From: Sebastes aleutianus
Lineage: Eukaryota > Chordata > Actinopteri > Perciformes > Sebastidae
DNA: 64,000 bases
Assembly: GCA_916700875.1 (NCBI GenBank)
Contig: CAKAKS010000038.1
Coordinates: forward strand, 16,491,326 to 16,555,325
Reading direction: 5' to 3'
The stretch's first letter is position 1; each line of letters begins with the position of its first letter. The notes beneath the pieces are model-generated. The model did not search any database and was not told the DNA's origin. It saw only the letters and a list, made by a program, of their open reading frames with translations. Shown piece by piece: positions 36,161-44,130 of this stretch. The position numbers were made by a program, and so were the translations under genes.

Positions 36161-36275
36161 TCCAGGGAAACAATCACATCCTTTATCCACTATTCTCCGT
36201 TGGAGCAGCACATAGCCAACTTCAGATATCTGGAGAACATGTAATCCAGGAAATACTTCACTCCCCTCATCCTCA
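36116..36275 (+). repeat. 84-bp in-frame tandem duplication over the ctnnal1 stop codon
   Basis: Copy 1 (36116-36199) starts at the Leu codon of LEQHMAGLNILESK and includes the TAA; copy 2 starts at 36200 and reads LEQHIANFRYLENM followed by TAA at 36242-36244. The period is 84 bp (28 codons), so copy 2 is in the same frame, and the 27 codons between the two stops are all sense. Similarity is high for the first 55 bp or so of each unit, including the stop and the following TCCAGG, and weak after that. Confidence 0.85.
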
Positions 36276-37610
36276 TGCACCCACCAGAGAGTGGGCTAGA
36301 GCAGTGTATGTGGTGAAGATGGTTGCCTCGGGTCAGTCAGTTTGTATTTGCTGTCTGCATGATAAAGTGTAAGGTTTACAGAGGAAAAAGAAAGATCTAT
36401 GCTGGTTTTGCCCAGGGCCAGTTTTAACCCAGGATAGCACCAGTTCCACCCCAGTCCACAAGATGGAGACAATCAGCCAACACTACGACTTTGCCATTTG
36501 CAGTGAGCCTCTTTAAAAGAGACACAAACCTGATTTTGGAGTCACTTTTATCACTTCTCTGGAGTTGATAAACTGATCAGAAATCAGGGAAAGAACTCCT
36601 CTTAATGCTCAGCCATACATCTGTCTTCACTATGTGCCTCTGTGTAACAAGCCTATTTGCTTTGTGGTGTACTGTAAACGTGTTGCACATGTTAGCCAAA
36701 TGGGGCTGAAAAAAACCCACCATGCATGATGCCATCATCACCAAACCCTTGTGTTTGAGTCTCTTATGGTCAATGTGTCATAGGTTTGTAATGTTAACAC
36801 TGTAATATTAGACATAGTGGTACATTTTTTTGTCCTTGATCACTGGTATTCTATTCATCTCACTTGGATAAATAAGTATTTTAAAAAAAGTCAACCACGC
36901 CATATGATTAATGACTACTTTCCATACAGTTTGCCATGGGATGTTAGCCATGTTAATAACAAAATCACTATTTTAATGCCAAATATGATTGTCGTCACAA
37001 AGACGCTATGATCTTCAGCTTGCTACTAGTGTGAAATATAAAGCTCTTACACCTCCAGTGCACATCACTGAAGACTTGATTTGATTTAGGCCTGGTCTCG
37101 CCAAAAAGTCAGTTTATCACTAAGATGCTTTTGGGCTGTCAGGACCTTACTTTATGCTGTCCTGTTATTAAATCATATTGTGTGTATAATTATACGGACA
37201 TTTTTTTAAACAAGGAAATGAAACATAATTCTGAACTGGCACCGGTGTCAAATGGAGCCTTGAAGTGTACTTGTTATGAAGACTATCGTGAAGCTGCCGT
37301 GTAGGCCAATATGTAAATGGTATATGGTATCTATAATATGGTACTTGAAGCATAGATTTATAAATATATATATATACACAGTATGTATCTTAAGGTAAGG
37401 ACTTTGGTACTAGGTGAGAGGTGAGATAATGACTGAGATGAATAACATACATTAAGCTTTAGAGATGCTTTGTACAGTGTGAGAGCAGCTAAGGATGCTG
37501 GGTATTGTAGTGGCACTACAGATGTGAAGAAATCATAGATCTAGTTTTGGACCATCTATTCTTTTGACAATTGAAAGGTTAATAAAAGTGACACATAAAA
37601 AAAATAAACA
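36161..37610 (+). other. ctnnal1: ctnnal1 3' UTR
   Basis: About 1.45 kb between the stop codon and the first well-placed poly(A) signals. It contains the second copy of the stop-spanning duplication and otherwise no recognisable repeat or reading frame. The 3' limit is inferred from the signals at 37581 and 37603. Confidence 0.65.
37581..37608 (+). terminator. ctnnal1 poly(A) signals (two AATAAA)
   Basis: AATAAA at 37581-37586 and again at 37603-37608, followed by a T-rich stretch. They are the first strong pair of signals after the ctnnal1 stop. Which one is used, or whether an earlier variant site is used, cannot be told from sequence alone. Confidence 0.6.
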
Positions 37611-37639
37611 ATATTTTTCTTAAACCTCTGCTGGTTGCA

Positions 37640-37645
37640 TTTATT
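37640..37645 (-). terminator. abitram poly(A) signal
   Basis: AATAAA on the - strand, about 300 bp past the abitram stop codon. Cleavage 10-30 bases further would fall near 37610-37630, practically touching the end of the convergent ctnnal1 transcript. Confidence 0.6.
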
Positions 37646-37945
37646 GACATTCTAGAAAAATAATTCAAACTGAATATTACTTGGGGGGTATTAAACAAAC
37701 CGGCTTCAAGTAATTTGCCATGCTTTCCTCTATTTCCTTATTTTTCAAATTAGAAAAAAAAAAAAAAAACAGAACTTCCTGAAACCTCCCTCAATTTCTG
37801 AAATGATGAAAAACAACGTATAAGTATAGAGGCACAGCTTGCATTATTTGCAATAGTCCCTTTGAAGTGACCACACACACAAGTGTCACTTTCGAGGATC
37901 AGTCTTAACCCAACCTGGTGGGAGAGGTAAGAACGTGGAGTTCCG

Positions 37946-38083
37946 TCATGATGGTTGAGATTGGGCGACAGTACGTTTGGAGACGACGCTCTCGAACTCC
38001 TCTCTGCTCAGAAGATTCTCCGTTATGCTCTTGCTCTCCTCAAACTTTGGCAAGATGACAGCGATGTATCCTTCAGTGGATGG
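37946..38083 (-). CDS. abitram: abitram coding exon 6 with TGA stop
   Basis: 138 bp coding, acceptor TCTGAACAG. Encodes PSTEGYIAVILPKFEESKSI through TVAQSQPS then TGA at 37948-37946, residues 138-182. Length and ending agree with the family. Confidence 0.95.
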   Translation of the reverse strand, partial: PSTEGYIAVILPKFEESKSITENLLSREEFESVVSKRTVAQSQPS

Positions 38084-41004
38084 CTGTTCAGATTTGACAG
38101 ACAAAGCGCTATTAAAACATTTGTTTTGACAAGATTAGATGAAACTTCAACGATTGAGGTAGAGAAACTTTTTTATTTTTAAATTAATAAAAAAGTATAT
38201 CCTAACTCAAGTGGGCATTTAATTATTTGAAATAGACATGATTCAATTCACAGAAGGATGAACATGGTAATGGTATCCATACGTGTGCTTGATAATGTTA
38301 ACAGTGTAAAAATAATATACCTTTTCCAGCAAGAGAGAAGGTCTTTCTAAAATACTCTCATTGACCTCGAGAAGACGGCCCCGGATGCAGCTAAAAGGAG
38401 GATAGATCTGTGTGACTGATCACGACATACAAGCATGTGGAACATATGCCTAGAAAAACAAACTATTATCTCACCTGTAGATTGTGTATTCAGTTTCATC
38501 TGTGCATGTTATCCTACACAGAGGTGCGAAATCAGTAAGGAACTGACCCCCCTATAACGGGAAAGAATTATTGAGAGGTATTTAACGACAAGCTGAAAAA
38601 ACAATCTGAAGTAAAGCTTGAAATGTATGCACATAGACCAGAATCATCTGTAGCTTTAAGAATTATTATGAATTTACCCGCTTGGACTTCCCAGACACTT
38701 TATTGTTCAGCCGACTGCAGCAATTACTGATCTGGTAATTGATGCTTTTGATTTCCCGCCCATTCTGAAGGATCGGGTGAGTCTCCGCTAAGGTGACAAC
38801 ACATAACCTGCAGAGAAGAAACATAAATTCTAAAGCATGCCTTCAAAAACAATACCAAAACAATGTGAGTGTATGTAAGTCACTTATATTAAGGGTGGAT
38901 TAAATCAAGGTTAAGAACAGTGTGACAAAACTCTTTGAGGTAAATTAAAAAATGCACATTTTAATATGGAGTGTCAAACTTATAACATATTCAAATGGGG
39001 CTCAGGACGTAAAACGAAATACACTGACTGACCAGAAAAATAGAAAACCCTTTACACCAGCTATTCTCAACAACTGGGCCGGGGCCCACTGGTGGGCCTC
39101 AGAGCGCCCGCAAGTGGGCCGCGGAGGTACTGACAAATGGTTAGATTAACCTCTTCAAAATCCAACGGAGGCTATTCTGTTTTTCAGAGGTTGTAGCGGG
39201 CGGGTTTTAAAACTAGAGGAAGGATACTGGAATGATGTGAAACTAAAAATCCTAAGGAATCCATTGGTCCCAAGCATGCCATGCTAGCTTTTCGGGAAGG
39301 AGGCTAAATAACACTTCAAAGTTATGCAAATTTTTGGCGAGGAAAAACTGGCCTGGCCATTTCCAAAGGGGTCCCTTGACCTCTGACCTCAAGATATGTG
39401 AATGAAAATGGGTTCTATGGGTACCCACAAGTCTCCCCTTTACAGACATTTGTCTCAGATGCAGTGACACAAAATGGAGCGATTTTTTGATGTTGGAGAC
39501 CCTGCACCAGTAAAAGCTCCAAAGCGTGTGGTGAGGAAATATGACCCTGAATACTTTGGTTCATAATGGCAGGCAGTGATGGGTGAGGGTAAGCTGTATA
39601 TTTAAGTGGGTCATTACACCTGACGCTGGCATAACACATATTTATAACCCAGTTGGTCATTTATTTGGGAAGGTGGTCCTCGGAATTATTTTAATAATCA
39701 GACATGGGCCTCAAGTTACAAAAGGTTGAGAACCGCTGCTTTACACTGTAATCTGCACTCAACTTTCCTGTGATGATATCAGTGGCTAATACTGTTTTGA
39801 AGTGTACTTTGTGTTGTTGTTTTAATGGTTTGCATTAAATATTTATGGAAGGTGTTTCTAATATCTTAGTTCACCCATAAACAATATTTAAGAAATCTCT
39901 ATCAATATAATGTAATACTAACACAGAAAAGCCTCAAAACCAGATTGATACAGGACATTAAAGGGACTGTTTGTAACTTTTTAAGCGTATAAATGTAGCG
40001 GGTCGGCACACATGCGCGTTCGCATATGCGCGCTCGCGTTTGGCCGGAGCCTCGTCTCCGCTGCCTGCTCTCCTTCACTCAGACGGCGCGCGCGTCCTCG
40101 CTGTCTCGCTCCACCTCTAGACGTGAACGCGCGCTCACTCCTCACTGCAGAAGAGTTAGTTTAGCTCTGAGAATATCTAGTGAATGTACAGTGGACGTTA
40201 GTGCAGAAATAAATGCTGCAGCTCCTCCAGACCAGTCGGGAGGCGATAACGTAACTCGTTGAGTAGCCCCGCTGCTGAAGCCTGCGCTGAGGCAGGAAAA
40301 GCCAACACTAGGATCAGCATTGATTCATGGAGAGACCTTCGTCTGGTCAGCTAACATTACCGCCAAGCAGGTGAAATATAGAGTGATATTATGGTTTTAG
40401 CTGACGTGTGTCGCCTCACTGTTTTGAGCGATGCTCGTTCATGTCTATGTAGAGCGAGCAAGCGCGAGCTCGACGCTGACTTTCGTTGATTTCAAGGCCA
40501 CAGGTGTCGCTGTTAAGCAGCATTTCTGAATCTTACAAATAGTCCCTTTAAGTAGTTTCAACAAAAACTGGACAGTTCAGTAGTATTTCTCCCAAGTGTA
40601 TACTTAATTACCAGTAATAAAAATGACTATTGGTTTTGTAATCATCCCCACCTAGTGTTGAGTAACTCTGTTATTACCCATTATAACATGAGTCCTGTTA
40701 CCTGTTTGAGTGCTGCAGGATGCAGTGGTCCTCACATGGTTTCCCCTTCATATCTACAGAAAACAAACACAATACACTCTGAATTAAATGCATCATGCTG
40801 GGTAATAATCACATCATGTAGTGTTCTCGCTAACACTACATTATTAACATTATTAACATTATTAACATCATTAACATCATTAACATCATTAACATCATTA
40901 ACATCATTAACATGTTATTTACCGGCTCTGAACCATCGGGTGTAATATCGGTCGATGACTGAAGGCGCCGTCGCTTCGGTGTCTTTCTGCTCGTCGCAGT
41001 CCAT
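37946..41004 (-). CDS. abitram: abitram (FAM206A, Simiate), actin-binding transcription modulator; 6 coding exons, complete
   Basis: Exons in transcript order: 41004-40923, 40753-40702, 38807-38678, 38551-38475, 38390-38321, 38083-37946; 549 bp, 182 residues plus TGA, all GT-AG and in phase. The human protein is about 181 residues. Landmarks are IDRYYTRWFRA, KPCEDHCILQHSNR, LCVVTLAETHPILQNGREIK, CSRLNNKVSGKSKRGGQFL, CIRGRLLEVNE and PSTEGYIAVILPKFEESKSI. The family is a single-domain protein, described as binding F-actin and acting in nuclear speckles and in neurite or filopodia growth; nothing catalytic is expected. The start is the only ATG before the conserved core and gives MDCDEQKD. The gene is compact (3.1 kb) except for intron 2, which holds two miniature transposons. 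It converges on ctnnal1, an arrangement I recall from mammals. Identity is very secure. Confidence 0.95.
38321..38390 (-). CDS. abitram: abitram coding exon 5
   Basis: 70 bp, acceptor CCTTTTAG and donor GTATAT. Encodes CIRGRLLEVNESILERPSLL and LEK, residues 115-137, after completing Ser. Flanked by introns of 84 and 237 bp. Confidence 0.94.
38475..38551 (-). CDS. abitram: abitram coding exon 4
   Basis: 77 bp, acceptor CGTTATAG in front of a run of five G, donor GTGAGA. Encodes GGQFLTDFAPLCRITCTDET then EYTIY and two bases of Ser, residues 89-113. Confidence 0.93.
38678..38807 (-). CDS. abitram: abitram coding exon 3
   Basis: 130 bp, acceptor TCTCTGCAG and donor GTAAAT. Encodes LCVVTLAETHPILQNGREIK through NKVSGKSKR, residues 46-88, the most conserved stretch of the protein. 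Confidence 0.95.
39058..39738. mobile_element. hAT-like miniature element in abitram intron 2, with 8-bp target duplication
   Basis: Starts CAGCTATTCTCAAC and ends GTTGAGAACCGCTG, imperfect inverted ends. Flanked by exact CTTTACAC at 39050-39057 and 39739-39746. The interior 39160-39440 is the module shared with 52590-52800, apparently carried in or nested. No transposase. Confidence 0.88.
39958..40551. mobile_element. TTAA-flanked miniature element in abitram intron 2
   Basis: TTAAAGGGACTGTTTGTAA at the left and TTACAAATAGTCCCTTTAA at the right: an 18-of-19 inverted pair ending in TTAA. The interior is GC-rich with runs of CGCG, unlike the surrounding AT-rich intron. Confidence 0.82.
40702..40753 (-). 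CDS. abitram: abitram coding exon 2
   Basis: 52 bp, acceptor TTCTGTAG and donor GTAACA. Encodes (D)MKGKPCEDHCILQHSN and two bases of Arg; matches the GKFCEDHCILQHSNR core of the family. Followed by a 1.9-kb intron with two transposon insertions. Confidence 0.94.
40842..40912. repeat. 9-bp tandem repeat (ATTAACATC/ATTAACATT)
   Basis: About eight copies, the first three ending in T and the later ones in C. It lies in abitram intron 1 and stops 10 bp from the exon 1 donor. Confidence 0.88.
40923..41004 (-). CDS. abitram: abitram coding exon 1
   Basis: 82 bp from ATG to donor GTAAAT. Encodes MDCDEQKDTEATAPSVIDRY then YTRWFRA and one base of the next Asp codon. A 9-bp tandem repeat begins 10 bp past the donor. 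Confidence 0.93.
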
Positions 41005-41251
41005 CAGAAGGATTCACAGTAATAAAGGTTGTAGGAAGAGAAGTCCGCGTTCATTCACAGAAATGTGTTCACTACTCTGCATGAGGGGACAGGGAATGAT
41101 GTGACACTCACTGGACGGTGCGTCCGTCAAATCAATCCGAAGCTTTTAAGAGCAAGAAATGGTTCCGGAGGTTCTTTCTGGTTTTGGGGGGGTTGTAGGT
41201 TTGGAAGCCCAAAGGGGACTTTATTAAAATGATAATGTAAACTTGAATATA

Positions 41252-41472
41252 TATATACATTTATTTATTATTATTATTATTAATTTTTAATTTACTTATC
41301 TTTTGTGTTTTTGGTACTTTTTTTTGTATATGTTTCGTTTATGTCTATCGGATTTAATTCATTTATATGTATAAATGTAAGTGTTTATGAAATTAATTCT
41401 GCTTATTGTTTATACAATTATTTCTGTGATTTATTGGATTTTGTAGAGAATACCAATAAAAAGACTTTGAAC
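41252..41472 (+). mobile_element. 221-bp retro-insertion with 14-bp target duplication
   Basis: TAAACTTGAATATA occurs exactly at 41238-41251 and 41473-41486, bracketing a segment absent from the other arm of the fold-back element. The insert ends AATACCAATAAAAAGACTTT, with a poly(A)-signal-like AATAAA. It looks like the 3' end of a non-LTR retroelement copy. Confidence 0.7.
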
Positions 41473-41865
41473 TAAACTTGAATATAAAAATGTAATTCAA
41501 TAGCATTGTAACTTTCCACGTATGTGTTATTTGAGTCAAAATGAAAAATGCGATAATCCAACTTTCATTTTCATTTTCACATACTCGTATGGGCGTTCTA
41601 TGACCATATTAAAATGAAAATGGAAAAAGCTGTTTGACATTTCATTTTCAAAGTCGTACCCGCTGTACAGTGGACAATATTCAAATGTTAATTCAAATTT
41701 CATATTATAGTAAGTCATAAAAAAAAGACATAAGTATGCCATAAAAGAGTCAGAAGAAGAAGAGAAGAAGTTTCACTCTGTTGTTTTTTGCACACAGTAC
41801 ACACAGGCACAAACAGGACCTACAGTATATACACGCATTAATGGAGAGATGTCAGCGCCCCAAGC

Positions 41866-42045
41866 CGTTAGGGGGTGGGGGGGGGGGTTGGTGCCTTGCT
41901 CAATGGCACCTCGGCAGTGCCCAAGAAGTAAACTGTCATCTTTCCAGCTACCAGTTCACACTCAGTACTTGGTCCATGTGGGGACTTGAATCTGCGACCT
42001 TCCGGTTCCCAAGCCAAGTGCCTACGGACTGAGCTACTGCCGATA
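41866..42045 (-). mobile_element. tRNA-derived SINE
   Basis: On the - strand it reads GGCAGTAGCTCAGTCCGTAG (A-box-like) then GGTCGCAGATTCAAGTCC (B-box-like) at 42041-41979, followed by a body ending in a C-run (G-run on + at 41871-41887). It directly abuts the gypsy fragment. Confidence 0.6.
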
Positions 42046-42049
42046 AAAA

Positions 42050-42227
42050 ATCTGTCAGCTGGTGCCAAATGCCTGGAGCGAACTGGTTTGAGGCGTAAAA
42101 CGTGAAATGTGGGGTGAACTCCTATGTACCAGGGGAGCAGGAGATGGACTGTGACCGGGTTTATCTTCCGTATAATCTTGAATGGACTGACGAAGCACGG
42201 CACTAATTTGCAGGACCCTACTTCCAC
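42050..42227 (-). pseudogene. Ty3/gypsy integrase C-terminal fragment
   Basis: The - frame contains CKLVPCFVSPFKIIRKINPV and HPTFHVLRLKPV, the familiar end of fish gypsy integrases (KLAPRFIGPF...NPTFHVSLLKPV type). Only about 60 codons remain; it is joined to SINE sequence and is not functional. Confidence 0.75.
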
Positions 42228-42451
42228 TCAAATTTGCATTTCTTTTTTCTGCATTACGAATGAAGTGGTCCGCCTTCCTTCAGTACAGATAGGACCCACT
42301 GCTCATACACTCCTTCTCTACCCGAGAAAGCTGCCCTATTTGTATGGGTACATCACTGTTCGGAGGCCCACGGAGCGGTTCGGGCGTTTCCTGAGAGATG
42401 CTAAACTCCACCCCCAATAAGGGGCAGTGGTGAACGTGCTCTCTCTCTGTT

Positions 42452-42820
42452 TTAGTTCAGCAAGGATACCAATTCCTCGAGCGAGTCAGGAACGTTGTGG
42501 GAGGCTGTCTCATCTTTAACCTTCTCTGATAAGGCATGGATAAAGGTTGCCGTCAGGGCTTCCCTGTTCCATTCAGCATCTACGGTGCAGAATTCATTGG
42601 AGAACTTGGCTACACCGGTGGAGCCCTGACATAACCCAATAAGACGTTTAGCCACTTCCTGGCCGCTTATATCACGGTTAAAAACAGACAAGAGTCTGCT
42701 TCTCCCACAATGCCGTAACCCATGAAAGAGCCTTATCTGAGAGAAGTTGACTAAAGAAAAAGACACTGGCAGCAATGCCAGATTAAAACTGAGAGGCCTG
42801 GCCACCCAGACGTACTCCAC
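42452..42820 (-). pseudogene. Ty3/gypsy Gag fragment
   Basis: The - frame of about 120 codons includes VAKRLIGLCQGSTGVAKFSN, FCTVDAEWNREALTATFIHA and SLEELVSLLN, the Gag capsid pattern of sushi/gypsy-type fish retrotransposons. The N-terminal part is off-pattern, no protease or reverse transcriptase follows, and the integrase tail lies only 225 bp downstream, so most of the element was deleted. Confidence 0.75.
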
Positions 42821-43734
42821 TCTAACGGACTAAGCTCAAAGGGCAAACAGAAAACGGTGAGCGAATCATGCAGATAGGTTCACGTGGTAACTGAGGTTCT
42901 GCCGATTCACACACCCCTACACGGCTAGAACCAGCCATAGGGTGAAGCGCTCACTACCTCTCACAATGAGACAATGAGCCAGCATCTGAACACTGGAAAC
43001 CAGGGGTAGATATAGGCTTCACACACCTGATCCTCATCAGGGACAATTAGGCTCCCACAGCTGCCTCTCCTCAGAGATAATTAACCCAACCAGCCTGGTG
43101 AGTGGTAGGGGCAAGTGTCCAGCACAATAGTAGGCTACAGGTAGCAGCCCCTGAGTGCAGTACAGTATATCTCTGAAACAGTACCCCTCGGGCTAGTGGC
43201 TTAACCATAGAAATAGATATATTAATTTAAAAATTGTATTTAACATTTGAATAATAATTGTCCACTGTACTGCGGGTTAAGTCTTTGAAAATGAAATGTC
43301 AGATGCTGTTCTCATTTTCAAATTGTTAGAAAATTGCATTTTTTATTTTGACTTAAATAATGCTTGCATTAATGCAAAATCAGGTTACATTGTTTATATT
43401 ATTTTCATTTTTACTCAAATAAAACACACATATGTGGGAAATGATAATGCTATTGTGGAATTTAATTTTCAAGTTTACATTATCATTAAATAAAGTCCCT
43501 TTTGGGCTTCCATACTGACACTTTAAAAAAGTACAATACAGTACATCAAACTAAATCTTCCTCTGGTACAAAAAATGAAAACTGGTCATTTTCAAAAAAT
43601 GGCAGCATAGATACATAGGGGAAGAATCGGATATCTGTCGATTAGATATGGTAGTGGTTTGACTGATCTAGCCACAGGTACTCTCATTTAAAAACAATAA
43701 CAGTATCGCCATATGAATAATTTAATTCTGAACT

Positions 43735-44130
43735 GATAGTGTTTAGCTGTAAAATGAGAAAGTTTGCTCCGGCTGGTGGGCGGTGGTTGGTACTTCCTGA
43801 ACTGATCTCAACATAGCTGCCGGGTCACAAACTTTCTCATTTTACAGCTAAACAGTACACTACAATATGTTTCTGAAAACATTTGAGGCAGGAAATAGGC
43901 ATTACAGTAACAGAATATTGATTCATATTTGATCAGCGCTGCCTAGTTTGACTGCTTGATCGGAGTTTGCGAGTGATTGACAGCTGCTCAGAGACGACAG
44001 GCTCCAGCTCGGCTCTGATTGGTTGTTTTCCTCCGTGATGTTTTTCAGATTACCTGTGTCATGCACTACTGTCAGGATATAGTGACCGATTTGTAAATCA
44101 TATTTATTCCAATTACTGTAGCTTTGAGGC
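43735..44130 (-). mobile_element. palindromic element fragment with perfect 27-bp hairpin
   Basis: 43740-43766 and 43828-43854 are perfect inverted copies (GTTTAGCTGTAAAATGAGAA followed by AGTTTG) around a 61-bp loop. The right part (GCTCTGATTGGTTGTTTTCC) matches the long palindromic element at 62137-62739. The rest of the unit appears truncated. Confidence 0.7.

Larger units (their letters stand above)
38808..40701 (-). other. abitram intron 2
   Basis: A 1894-bp intron, about ten times longer than the other abitram introns. Two complete miniature transposons account for roughly 1275 bp of it: a hAT-like element (39058-39738) and a TTAA-flanked element (39958-40551). The rest is unremarkable. 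Confidence 0.85.
41202..43512. mobile_element. 2.3-kb fold-back element with long inverted arms
   Basis: The left arm (41202 to about 41740) and right arm (about 43225-43512) are inverted, imperfect copies in the same order. TGGAAGCCCAAA is at the left tip and its complement at 43501-43512; GTACAGTGGACAAT and TTCATTTTCAAAG near 41640-41680 match, inverted, 43255-43300. The left arm carries an extra 221-bp insertion. The middle holds gypsy and SINE pieces. No clear outer target duplication. Confidence 0.75.
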
